From the NCBI RefSeq assembly GCF_000834015.1, contig NZ_JXQI01000064.1, positions 47,378-111,377 of the forward strand: DNA of 64,000 bases. Reading direction: 5' to 3'. Below are positions 8,817 to 15,800 of the stretch, piece after piece. This DNA is from Prevotella pectinovora (GTDB taxonomy: Bacteria > Bacteroidota > Bacteroidia > Bacteroidales > Bacteroidaceae). The position numbers and the translations under genes are program-made. Numbering within the stretch: the first letter of the stretch is position 1; each line of letters starts with the position of its first letter. Under the pieces are notes generated by a model, which saw only the letters and a program-made list of their open reading frames with translations, was not told the origin of the DNA and made no database searches.

Positions 8817-8885
8817 GGGCACGATGCTTGCCCAATAGGGGAACGCTGCTTACTCACTTGGGGAACGCTGCTTGCCCCAAGTGAG
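8817..8885. repeat. Interspersed G/C-run hairpin repeat, copy 1
   Basis: Starts with GGGCACGATGCTTGCCC and continues with GGGAACGCTGCTTAC. The second half is a perfect stem, CTCACTTGGGG / CCCCAAGTGAG (11 bp), around the loop AACGCTGCTTG. The copy at 44380-44450 shares the same two sequence blocks in the same order. Confidence 0.65.
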
Positions 8886-9282
8886 CACGTTTCCTGCAAA
8901 AACAGTAACAAAAACTTTAATAGAATGAATACGCTCGTAATGGATATGCAAAACACTTTATCTATGATGACGTGTCGATGGAATTTGAGTGGAATTTGAG
9001 TGGCTTTCGATAGAAAAACCGATTGATGTTTCGATGAAAATCCATAGCTTTTTCTATAAAAAGCCATTAATGCCCCGATGATACTTCGATGATACTTCAA
9101 TGATACTTTTCTGTAAAGAATCCAGAAAAGTATAATCAAGTCAACTCATTGAGTTAGTGAACTTTAGATTCTTTGACAAGCCGGAAAATGATACTATGAC
9201 ACTTTTCCGGCCCGTTAAAGTATATAATGACAAATGAACGTGTACAAGACTGCATCGCAGATACGCTTACCGACGGAATCAA

Positions 9283-9553
9283 TTAATGGTGGTCTACCAC
9301 ATTTGCCTTTGAAAGATCATAGGATATGAGATTAGGAATTCTATCCTTGTACTCTTGCAATTTATACTCGAACAACCACTTCTCACTATCAATGCTCTCG
9401 GTCTCTATTGCCAGAGATAGTGCACCACTTCCAAATCTAAAACTCAGGAACAGGACCACGACGTGTAACATTCCCCGATTCTCTTACGAGATTTTCAGAG
9501 AATTGCTTGCATATCTCGAGTATTTTGACGATTTTTGTATAAAGGTTGTACAT
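9283..9553 (-). pseudogene. IS982 family transposase, N-terminal remnant
   Basis: On the minus strand MYNLYTKIVKILEICKQFSE and NVTRRGPVPEF match the usual start of IS982-family transposases. The frame then breaks near 9440 and continues as ALSLAIETESIDSEKWLFEY and LQEYKDRIPNLIS, before the similarity stops (SYDLSKANVVDHH, then a stop). The rest of the gene, including all catalytic residues, is absent. The identification comes from recalled family sequences and from the IS982-type end at 9640-9661. Confidence 0.7.
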
Positions 9554-9661
9554 ACGATGGTTTGAACTTAATGTTTTAATCACCACTAAGTTGCTAAAAA
9601 TCAACGACAGGTACAACTTTCCACCTATATTTATCAACTTAAATTAATTCCGCCAATGGGT
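9554..9661 (-). mobile_element. IS982 element terminus next to the transposase remnant
   Basis: The outer end reads, on the minus strand, ACCCATTGGCGGAATTAATT, the same terminal repeat as at 63658 and 3367. Together with 9283-9553 it is the 5' part of an IS982 copy whose other end has been lost. It lies 52 bp before the start of the AlbA_2 gene. Confidence 0.7.
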
Positions 9662-9713
9662 AAGGAATATAAGAATCCGAAGAACTTATTTAAAATACAA
9701 CAAGCGTAAAGTT

Positions 9714-11279
9714 ATGGCACTCGCAATAAACATAAACGATCTGCTCAACAAGCAGAAGATTGAATCCAACCGCATTGAGTTTAAGAAAGGTTGGAATCCT
9801 GGGAGCATATATCACAGTATATGTGCTTTCGCTAATGATTACGACGACCTTGGTGGTGGATATATCATCGTTGGTGTAGATACCGATGATAAGACAGGTA
9901 TGGCAATTCGCCCTGCAGAAGGTGTTCCATTGGAAAAGATTGACGGCATATTGCAGGAGATGGTTGCGTACAATAACAAGATGGCTCCATACTATTTGCC
10001 TCGTACCTCCGTGGAAGAGGTGGACGGCAAACAAGTAATTGTAATTTGGTGTCCAGCCGGTAGTTATCGCCCTTATTCCGTACCAGTAAATGTTACAGCA
10101 AAAGGCACAAAAGAGTATTTCTACATCCGTAGTGGGACAAGTAGCATAGAGGCAAGAGGTGAAGTGCTCGTTGAACTGCGAGAGTTGGCTAACCGTATGC
10201 CTTTTGACGAACGAGGAAATAGCGACATACAGTTGGAAGATATCTCATTGGTACTTCTTCGTGATTATCTTGTCAAAGTGGGTAGCAAGTTGGCTGATGA
10301 GGTGATAACAACCCCACTTGCTACGATTCTTGACCAAATGGAACTATACACTGGCCCGAAAGAGAATCGTTTACTTCGTAACGTGGCAGCCATGATGTTC
10401 TGCGAGAACCCAAACAAGTTCTTCCCATACACTCAGATTGATGTAGTGACATTCCCTAACGGAAAGATGAAAGACCCCAACAATTTTACCGAAGTAACAT
10501 TCAAGGGCAGTGTTCCGCAGATGATAAAACAGACAATGGATTATATCAAGAGCAATGTGCTCAAAGAGCATGTGCGTAAGATTTCTGGCAGACAGGAGGC
10601 AGAACGTTTTTGGAACTATCCATACGATGCTATTGAGGAAGCTGTTGTAAACTCTGTATATCATAGAGATTTCTTACAGCATGAACCAATAGAGATAACC
10701 ATTGAACCGAGCGGAATATCTATACTTAATTGTCCTGGTCCAGATAGAAGTATCTCCAAAGAAGATATTGCAAAAGGCGATATGCTGAAAAGCCGTCGCT
10801 ACCGAAATCGAAGGTTAGGCGACTTCTTGAAAGAGCTTGACCTTACAGAAGGTCGCTCAACCGGTGTTCCAACAATTCAAGCGAAACTGGCAGAGAACGG
10901 GTCGCCACGCGCCATCTTTGAAACTACCGACGATCGCTTGACTTTCTTGGTTACTATTCCTGTCCATAAAGGATGTTGTGAAAGTTCGGAAACAGAAGTA
11001 CTTGGTTCGGAAACTCATCAAGAAAGTTCGGAGAGAAAGGAGATTAGTTCGGAGACAGCCTCAAAAAGTTCGGAGAGAAAAAGAAAAAGTTCGGAGAGAA
11101 TACTTGATTTAATAAAGAACAAGCCTACAATATCAGCAGCAGAAATCGCAATGGAAATAGATATGTCATCACGAGGAGTAGAAAAACAGATAAAAAAGCT
11201 CAGAGAGGCTGGAATAATCAAACGCAATGGTGCTGACTTTGGTGGCTATTGGGAAATCGTAAATTTGGACAACGACTAA
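9714..11279 (+). CDS. AlbA_2 (Schlafen-type) DNA-binding / GHKL-like ATPase protein with repeat linker
   Basis: A 521-residue protein of the group often labelled RecG-like or putative transcriptional regulator. Residues about 14-130 form the AlbA_2 domain (ESNRIEFKKGW, GGGYIIVGVDTDDKTG, EYFYIRSGTSS). Residues about 200-420 form the ATP-binding half (EEAVVNSVYHRDF with the conserved N, then EGRSTGVPTIQAKLAENG). Residues about 423-460 are six 7-residue units that begin SSE or GSE, coded by an exact 21-bp DNA repeat. A winged helix ends the protein (ISAAEIAMEIDMSSRGVEKQ). No helicase motifs are present. An XRE gene follows after 11 bp. The cellular role is unknown; regulator, mobile-element or defence roles are all possible. 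The start follows directly on IS982 debris and no good promoter is visible. Confidence 0.85.
   Translation: MALAININDLLNKQKIESNRIEFKKGWNPGSIYHSICAFANDYDDLGGGYIIVGVDTDDKTGMAIRPAEGVPLEKIDGILQEMVAYNNKMAPYYLPRTSVEEVDGKQVIVIWCPAGSYRPYSVPVNVTAKGTKEYFYIRSGTSSIEARGEVLVELRELANRMPFDERGNSDIQLEDISLVLLRDYLVKVGSKLADEVITTPLATILDQMELYTGPKENRLLRNVAAMMFCENPNKFFPYTQIDVVTFPNGKMKDPNNFTEVTFKGSVPQMIKQTMDYIKSNVLKEHVRKISGRQEAERFWNYPYDAIEEAVVNSVYHRDFLQHEPIEITIEPSGISILNCPGPDRSISKEDIAKGDMLKSRRYRNRRLGDFLKELDLTEGRSTGVPTIQAKLAENGSPRAIFETTDDRLTFLVTIPVHKGCCESSETEVLGSETHQESSERKEISSETASKSSERKRKSSERILDLIKNKPTISAAEIAMEIDMSSRGVEKQIKKLREAGIIKRNGADFGGYWEIVNLDND
10983..11098 (+). repeat. Phased 21-bp repeat array inside the AlbA_2 gene (core AGTTCGGARA)
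   Basis: GTTCGGA starts at 10984, 11005, 11026, 11047, 11068 and 11089: six copies at exactly 21 bp. The core AGTTCGGA(A/G)A(C/G) is conserved (first base G in copy 2), while the 11 bp between cores differ in every copy. Each unit codes for seven residues, and the Ser-Ser-Glu codons are AGT-TCG-GAR in five of six units (GGT-TCG-GAA in the other). The array joins the ATPase domain to the winged helix. Confidence 0.9.
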
Positions 11280-11290
11280 AATAGTAGAAT

Positions 11291-11596
11291 ATGTTATTCG
11301 GAAACAAGATAAGGACCCTTAGAGACGAGCAAGGTGTTTTGCAGCGCCAGTTGGCTGCATACTTAGAAATAGATACTCCCATGTTCAGTAAGATTGAGCG
11401 TGGGGACAGACGGGCAAAGCGTAGTCAGGTGATAATGTTGGCAGAATACTTTCATGTGGATGAAAAGGAAATACTAACATTGTGGCTTGCTGACAAGATA
11501 TTGGATGCGCTTGAAGGTGAAGAAGAATTGGGACTTTGTGCCATTGAAACCGCAAAATCAAAGATGGCGGATACCTTCACTGAAGAATCGCGATAA
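11291..11596 (+). CDS. XRE family helix-turn-helix protein
   Basis: A 101-residue DNA-binding protein. Residues about 4-60 are a Cro/C1-type helix-turn-helix: GNKIRTLRDEQGVLQRQLAA, then YLEIDTPMFSKIERGDRRAK, with the usual SKIERG turn. A short acidic C-terminal helix follows. Small XRE proteins of this type often sit beside restriction or AlbA_2 genes in Bacteroidota. Here it lies 11 bp after the AlbA_2 gene on the same strand, so the two are probably co-transcribed. Paired TGTCCACA repeats begin 5 bp after its stop codon and are candidate operator sites. Confidence 0.85.
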   Translation: MLFGNKIRTLRDEQGVLQRQLAAYLEIDTPMFSKIERGDRRAKRSQVIMLAEYFHVDEKEILTLWLADKILDALEGEEELGLCAIETAKSKMADTFTEESR

Positions 11597-11600
11597 AATG

Positions 11601-11620
11601 TTGTCCACACTTTGTCCACA
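11601..11620 (+). promoter_or_regulatory. Paired TGTCCACA repeats, upstream pair
   Basis: TTGTCCACA occurs at 11601-11609 and 11612-11620, 11 bp apart, which is one helical turn. The pair lies about 26 bp upstream of the -33 box of the promoter ahead of ssrA. The motif differs by one base from a DnaA box (TTATCCACA). A second pair with the same spacing lies at 11719-11738. Confidence 0.6.
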
Positions 11621-11646
11621 CATATGCAAAATATTGCTGTTTTATT

Positions 11647-11676
11647 TTGTGGTTTCATGCATTTGCGCTATCTTTG
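11647..11676 (+). promoter_or_regulatory. Consensus promoter ahead of ssrA
   Basis: TTG at 11647-11649, 19 bp, then TATCTTTG at 11669-11676: an exact match to the Bacteroidota housekeeping promoter. Transcription would start near 11683 and run into the tmRNA gene, giving a 5' extension of about 110 nt for RNase P to remove. The only open frame in the leader is 37 codons and runs into the tmRNA. Confidence 0.75.
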
Positions 11677-11718
11677 CAGAAAGAAATCGCTTGAAATGGG
11701 GATGATAATCAAGGATTT

Positions 11719-11738
11719 ATGTCCACATATTGTCCACA
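11719..11738 (+). promoter_or_regulatory. Paired TGTCCACA repeats, downstream pair
   Basis: TGTCCACA at 11720 and 11731, again 11 bp apart, within the transcribed leader about 36-55 nt after the predicted start site. With the pair at 11601-11620 it brackets the promoter, an arrangement seen where a repressor binds two operators. Confidence 0.6.
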
Positions 11739-11791
11739 AAAAGGATTTCTCAGTACACAAAACGTTGTATTTCAGTAATGTACAACACTTA

Positions 11792-12188
11792 GGGGTTGAC
11801 TGGATTTGACAGCGGGTAGGAATGGTACGTAAGCATGCGGAGCGCAGTCTGCCGGCTCCTTAATCTCGACAGTCAACAATTTATCTGGCGAAAACAACTA
11901 CGCTCTCGCTGCCTAATCGAAGTACAGTAGATTACTGGCTTTATCCCGCTACCAGGTAGCAGGACGAGACATCGCTCAAAGGCCGTTGTTCCGAGGCTCT
12001 TTGGTAAAGCGGTGCGGTTAAATCGGAAATAGTTGCGTTGTGCCTCGCCAACGTAATGAGATTTTAGAGGATAAGGCTGCGGTTGGTGGCTTGGGTCTTG
12101 CCACAGCTCGAAAATGAAATCCAAGATAAGCATGTAGAAAACGTATGGTTTCCCTGTTTGGACGAGGGTTCGAATCCCTCCAGCTCCA
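11792..12188 (+). ncRNA. ssrA: tmRNA (ssrA)
   Basis: Transfer-messenger RNA, which with SmpB releases stalled ribosomes and tags the unfinished protein for degradation. The 5' end GGGGTTGACTGGATTTGACA and the 3' end GGTTCGAATCCCTCCAGCTC form the tRNA-like part; the first seven bases pair with CAGCTCC in the acceptor stem. CCA is not encoded (the genome reads A-CTCC), so it must be added. The tag frame at about 11887-11917 reads GGC GAA AAC AAC TAC GCT CTC GCT GCC TAA, giving GENNYALAA, a typical Bacteroidota tag. The pseudoknot-rich middle is present and the length of 397 nt is normal. A strong terminator follows 18 nt later. Confidence 0.97.
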
Positions 12189-12205
12189 CTCCATTATCTA
12201 CTACA

Positions 12206-12236
12206 AGAAGTCGCTGAGTTTCAGCGGCTTCTTTTT
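12206..12236 (+). terminator. Rho-independent terminator of ssrA
   Basis: AGAAGTCGCTGA / TCAGCGGCTTCT form a stem of about 12 bp (one G-U pair) with a short GTT-type loop, followed by TTTTTATTT. Confidence 0.85.
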
Positions 12237-12258
12237 ATTTACACAGAAGAAAAGAAAC

Positions 12259-13017
12259 ATGATTACAGCCAAAGATATCATTGACACCATGCGCGGCATG
12301 GAGAACGAAAAGCAACGAGAGATTCTGCAACGGTTTTTCAAGACCGGCAAAGGAGAATATGGAGAGGGAGACAGCTTCCTCGGACTGAAAGTGCCGCAGA
12401 CACGACTCGTTGTGAAAGAGGCACGACTCAGCATGACACTAAGCGAAATAGAGAAGTTGCTCTATTCCGAGTGGCATGAGGTTAGACTCTGCGGATTCCT
12501 TCTGCTCGTTGAAGAGATGAAGGCGGCATTACCGAAAAGGAACGGCACTGGTCAACCTGACCGCAGGAAAGAGATTGCCGATTTCTATCTGCTCCATGCC
12601 ATACAAGCCAACAATTGGGACCTTGTTGACCTATCTTGCAGCTATATCATCGGAACGTTTCTCCTCCATCCCCTACCCGACGGCACGATGCCTGATCGCA
12701 ACATTCTCGACACGCTGTCGGCAAGTTCAAACCTGTGGGAACAGCGTATATCCATAGTATCTACCGCAGCTCTGATAAAGGAAGGACAGTTTGGCGACAC
12801 CTTGCGCATTGCCAAAAAACTGCTCTACCATCCACACGACCTCATACACAAAGCTACGGGATGGATGTTAAGAGAAGTGGGGAAAAGGAATATCGAAGTG
12901 CTACGTGGATTTCTGTCTGAGCACCACGAGACAATGCCTCGTACCACTCTACGATATGCCATAGAAAAGATGGAACCAGAAGAGCGAAGGATGTGGATGA
13001 CCAATACGCCACATTAA
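12259..13017 (+). CDS. DNA alkylation repair protein (AlkD-like HEAT-repeat glycosylase)
   Basis: A 252-residue all-helical protein of the AlkD family, which removes bulky or positively charged alkylated bases from DNA. It shows the family pattern through its length: FFKTGKGEYGEGDSFLGLKV near residue 30, HEVRLCGFLLLVEE, NNWDLVDLS with the Trp-Asp-x-x-Asp motif that holds the catalytic Asp, LWEQRISIVSTAALIKEGQF, then HDLIHKATGWMLREVGKR at the end. The ATG at 12259 follows AAAGAAAC and fits the family start; a longer frame upstream overlaps the tmRNA and is rejected. It stands alone between ssrA and an Rpn gene. Confidence 0.9.
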   Translation: MITAKDIIDTMRGMENEKQREILQRFFKTGKGEYGEGDSFLGLKVPQTRLVVKEARLSMTLSEIEKLLYSEWHEVRLCGFLLLVEEMKAALPKRNGTGQPDRRKEIADFYLLHAIQANNWDLVDLSCSYIIGTFLLHPLPDGTMPDRNILDTLSASSNLWEQRISIVSTAALIKEGQFGDTLRIAKKLLYHPHDLIHKATGWMLREVGKRNIEVLRGFLSEHHETMPRTTLRYAIEKMEPEERRMWMTNTPH

Positions 13018-13055
13018 AAAAACAACAAATTCCTTTCATAAAAGAGCAAAGGTAA

Positions 13056-13085
13056 TTGCAGATTTAATAAAAAGCATTATCTTTG
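13056..13085 (+). promoter_or_regulatory. Consensus promoter of the first Rpn-family gene
   Basis: TTG at 13056-13058, exactly 19 bp, then TATCTTTG at 13078-13085, 28 bp before the ATG at 13113. Confidence 0.75.
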
Positions 13086-13112
13086 CAAATAAACTTCATT
13101 AAATGTCTCATT

Positions 13113-14045
13113 ATGGCAAAATTCATCAACCCTTTTACAGACATAGGATTCAAAAGGATTTTCGGACAAGAGATATCCAAGCCGCTGATTATTGATTTTC
13201 TCAACAGTCTGCTGCTCGGCGAAGAACGCATAACAAACATTACATTCCTCGATAAAGAACAACCAGCCCTCTTCGAAGACGACCGTTCGCTTATATACGA
13301 CATATACTGCCAAACGGAAAAAGGAGAAAACATCATCGTGGAAATGCAAAACAAGTCACAGCCTTATTTCAAGAACCGGAGCATCTATTATGTATGTGAA
13401 GCCATAGCAAGACAAGGAGAAAGGGGAACAGACTGGAAATACAACATCGATGCGGTGTATCTTGTAGCCTTTCTGAATTTTTGCCCGATGGACTTTGACA
13501 AGAAGTTCCGGTCGGATATAGGATTGGCAGACAAGGGAAACAACAAGCTATTCTCAGATAAGATGAGGATGACTTTCATGCAGCTCCCTTTATTCACCAA
13601 GGAAGCCGACGAGTGTGATACAGATTTTGACAAATGGATATATGTACTGAAGAATATGGAGACATTGACAAGATTACCTTGGGCAGCCAAAAGTTCGGTT
13701 TTCAAGAGACTGGAACAGATTGCTGACGTCGCCTCCCTTTCGAGACAGGAGCGAATGAAATATGATGTTGGTCTCAGGAAATATCGTGACACATTATCCG
13801 TTCTTGAAGGTGCCAAGCAAGACGGATTGGCGGAAGGACGTGCGGAAGGACGTGCGGAAGGACGTGCGGAAGGACGTGCGGAAGGACGTGCGGAAGGACG
13901 TGCGGAAGGACGTGCGGAAGGTATAGAGAAAGAAAAAATCGAAACAGTAAAGCGACTGAAGGCCATAGGAGCAGATATAAACATGATTACCGTCGCTACA
14001 GGATTGTCTGCAGAAGAGGCAACAAGAATATTATCCACCTTATAG
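13113..14045 (+). CDS. Rpn-family PD-(D/E)XK nuclease / putative transposase, AEGR-repeat linker
   Basis: A 310-residue member of the Rpn (recombination-promoting nuclease) / PDDEXK transposase-like family, whose E. coli relatives cut DNA and raise RecA-independent recombination. The N-terminus MAKFINPFTDIGFKRIFGQE is the family signature. The nuclease core is visible as Asp63 (LIYDIYCQ) and Glu77-x-Gln79 (IIVEMQNK). Residues about 240-270 are seven perfect AEGR units plus AEGI, coded by a 12-bp tandem repeat. The protein ends in a small helix-turn-helix-like tail (LKAIGADINMITVATGLSAE). A related gene lies at 22607. Number of AEGR copies is likely to vary between strains. Confidence 0.85.
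   Translation: MAKFINPFTDIGFKRIFGQEISKPLIIDFLNSLLLGEERITNITFLDKEQPALFEDDRSLIYDIYCQTEKGENIIVEMQNKSQPYFKNRSIYYVCEAIARQGERGTDWKYNIDAVYLVAFLNFCPMDFDKKFRSDIGLADKGNNKLFSDKMRMTFMQLPLFTKEADECDTDFDKWIYVLKNMETLTRLPWAAKSSVFKRLEQIADVASLSRQERMKYDVGLRKYRDTLSVLEGAKQDGLAEGRAEGRAEGRAEGRAEGRAEGRAEGRAEGIEKEKIETVKRLKAIGADINMITVATGLSAEEATRILSTL
13830..13922 (+). repeat. 12-bp tandem repeat GCGGAAGGACGT x7 within the Rpn gene
   Basis: Seven perfect copies (84 bp) plus a partial eighth (GCGGAAGGT), coding AEGR. The repeat keeps the frame, so copy-number change by slippage would lengthen or shorten the linker without breaking the protein. Confidence 0.95.
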
Positions 14046-14070
14046 AAATAAAAACAATAATAATATAAAC

Positions 14071-15237
14071 ATGAAAAAAGTTACAGACACCATTTATTAT
14101 ATCGGTTGCGATGATGCCGACATTCGACTCTTTGAGTCGCAGTATAACGTACCAGAGGGCATGTGCTACAACTCTTTCCTCATCATGGATGAGAAAGTGG
14201 CTATCATGGACACCTCTGACAAGCGCACTATGGAGGAATGGAAAAAGAACCTGACAGAAGGCCTCGACGGTCGCAAACCAGACTATCTCGTAGTGCAGCA
14301 TCTCGAACCAGACCATGCTAGCGGCATAGCTGAGGTGAAGGCGATGTACCCTGAAATAAAGATCGTATGCTCAGCAAAAGCAAAGACCATGATTCCGCTT
14401 TTCTTCCCGGAACTGAATGTGGACGACTGCGTAATCGCCGTCAAAGAAGGCGACACTCTTGAACTTGGCAAACACACATTGCATTTCGTTATGGCACCGA
14501 TGGTACACTGGCCTGAAGTGATGGTGACATATGATGCTCTCGACAAGGTATTGTTCGCTGCCGATGGATTCGGCAAATTCGGTGTCATGAATGCCGACCC
14601 GGACGACTGGGCTTGTGAGGCACGCCGCTACTACTTCAATATCTGCGGAAAATACGGAGGTCCTGTTTCCACACTGCTCAAGAAAGCATCGCAGCTCGAC
14701 ATAAATATGATTCTGCCACTACACGGACCATTTCTCAGCGGTGAGAAGATGCAGGAGGCACTGCGTCTCTACACCATATGGAGCAGTTATGGAGTGGAAG
14801 CAGAAGGTGTTCTTATCGCTCACGCCTCAATACACGGATGCACAAAAGCGGCAGCTGAGAAACTCGCCGACATACTGCGGGCTAAGGGCTGCAAGAAGGT
14901 GGCTATCACCGATCTATGCCGCGACGACCTTGCTGAAGCCATCGAAGACGCATTCAAATATGGCAAGGTGATACTCGCAGCATCAAGCTACGACGCCGGT
15001 CTCTTCCCTCCGATGTTCGACTTCCTGCATCATCTCAAAATCAAGGCTTGGCAGAAGCGCGAGGTTTCCATTATCGAGAACGGCAGCTGGGCACCGAGTG
15101 CAGGCAGAGTGATGAAGCAGATGCTCGAAGAGATGAAAAACATCACGATAAAGGGCGACCTTGTAACACTGCGCGGCGTGATGAAAGAGGGTGACATCCC
15201 TGCCCTCGAAGCACTTGCAGATGCAATTCTTGCATAA
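14071..15237 (+). CDS. Flavodiiron protein (FprA-type A-type flavoprotein)
   Basis: Cytoplasmic enzyme that reduces oxygen to water, or nitric oxide to nitrous oxide, in anaerobes, usually with rubredoxin as electron donor. Residues 1-250 are the metallo-beta-lactamase-like diiron domain: His77-x-Glu79-x-Asp81-His82 (QHLEPDHASG), then the MVHWPEVM His, the FAADGFG Asp and the LPLHGPF His complete the set of iron ligands. Residues about 255-388 are a flavodoxin domain (IAHASIHGCTKAAAEKLADI for FMN binding). At 388 residues it has the normal length of the simplest class. A rubredoxin gene lies 8.5 kb away (23757-23918), a plausible partner. A strong terminator follows. Confidence 0.93.
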   Translation: MKKVTDTIYYIGCDDADIRLFESQYNVPEGMCYNSFLIMDEKVAIMDTSDKRTMEEWKKNLTEGLDGRKPDYLVVQHLEPDHASGIAEVKAMYPEIKIVCSAKAKTMIPLFFPELNVDDCVIAVKEGDTLELGKHTLHFVMAPMVHWPEVMVTYDALDKVLFAADGFGKFGVMNADPDDWACEARRYYFNICGKYGGPVSTLLKKASQLDINMILPLHGPFLSGEKMQEALRLYTIWSSYGVEAEGVLIAHASIHGCTKAAAEKLADILRAKGCKKVAITDLCRDDLAEAIEDAFKYGKVILAASSYDAGLFPPMFDFLHHLKIKAWQKREVSIIENGSWAPSAGRVMKQMLEEMKNITIKGDLVTLRGVMKEGDIPALEALADAILA

Positions 15238-15283
15238 AAAGTCTATACACTTCTATACGGAGCTGAATAACAAACTACAATGA

Positions 15284-15336
15284 GTCGGAGTGATGATGGA
15301 AATCAAAGGACCATCGTCATTCCGGCTTGTCTTTTT
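15284..15336 (+). terminator. Rho-independent terminator of the flavodiiron gene
   Basis: GTCGGAGTGATGATGG pairs along all 16 positions (three G-U pairs) with CCATCGTCATTCCGGC, with an 11-nt loop, followed by TTGTCTTTTT. Confidence 0.85.
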
Positions 15337-15373
15337 AGAAAGAAAACAAAACCATCACAAAGCGACGTCTTTA

Positions 15374-15562
15374 TCCCAAATCGACCATTATGGCTTGCTT
15401 GGATTTTGCTTTTTTAGAAGAGTGGATTTTGTTTGGCTTTTAATGAGTAATAGCGAGCTATTGCGAATTAAAAACGGACAAAAGACGCCTTATAAAAAGC
15501 AAAAGACTGCAAGCAGTCATAAAAAAAAATAAAGTAAACGTCCTAATGACCGTTTTGGGTTA
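15374..15562 (-). repeat. Palindromic-core interspersed repeat, copy 2 (about 185 bp)
   Basis: Ends TCCCAAATCGACCATTATGG and CCTAATGACCGTTTTGGGTT are inverted copies of each other, so the unit looks like a miniature inverted-repeat element. It is in the opposite orientation to the copy at 21429-21615 and matches it through the core (AATAGCGAGCTATTGCGAAT) and both flanks. No protein is coded. Confidence 0.8.
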
Positions 15563-15650
15563 TGCTATTTCATATTCCTGAACATACGTCAGGACGACAC
15601 AGAATGATTGACAAAGTGTATTTACAAAGAACCAATTCAGACGACAAACC

Positions 15651-15681
15651 TTGGTCAGTAAGAGAAAATGAAGTACCTTTG
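15651..15681 (+). promoter_or_regulatory. Promoter of the porin gene
   Basis: TTG at 15651-15653, 20 bp, then TACCTTTG at 15674-15681, leaving a leader of about 113 nt before the ATG at 15801. Confidence 0.65.
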
Positions 15682-15800
15682 TGCACTTGTAGTGACATAA
15701 TGTTGGTATTTGACTATCCAGGAAAGATGAAAATCTGGCAAGATCAACATGGCCATACATAACAGAAATACCCAGAAAAAAACACAAGATAAAATAAGAT

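Larger units (their letters stand above)
8600..9282. other. Gene-free stretch made of repeat debris
   Basis: No credible gene. The stretch holds two copies of a GTTCGG motif 21 bp apart (8708-8750), a G/C-run hairpin repeat also found near 44.4 kb (8817-8885), a doubled GGAATTTGAGT (about 8980-9001) and three 11-bp direct repeats of (C)RATGATACTT (9076-9111). A 10-bp stem GCCGGAAAA...TTTTCCGGC lies at about 9180-9210. The open frames here translate only these repeats. Confidence 0.6.

Noticed and set aside
8694..8999. 101-codon frame in the repeat debris
   Set aside because: It only translates the interspersed repeats and has no similarity to a protein family.
10983..11098. CRISPR array or replication iterons
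   Set aside because: Cores of 10 bp with 11-bp spacers are far too short for CRISPR, and the array is coding. No replication gene is near, so iterons are not supported, though the spacing looks similar.
11601..11738. oriC with DnaA boxes
   Set aside because: The motif TTGTCCACA is one base off the box, no A/T-rich unwinding region or dnaA/dnaN genes are near, and the layout around a promoter fits an operator better.
11612..11809. 65-codon frame running into tmRNA
   Set aside because: It overlaps the 5' end of tmRNA, has Cys/His-rich composition from the TGTCCACA repeats and no start signal.
13830..13922. CRISPR-like tandem repeats
   Set aside because: 12-bp units follow each other without spacers and code an in-frame AEGR linker.
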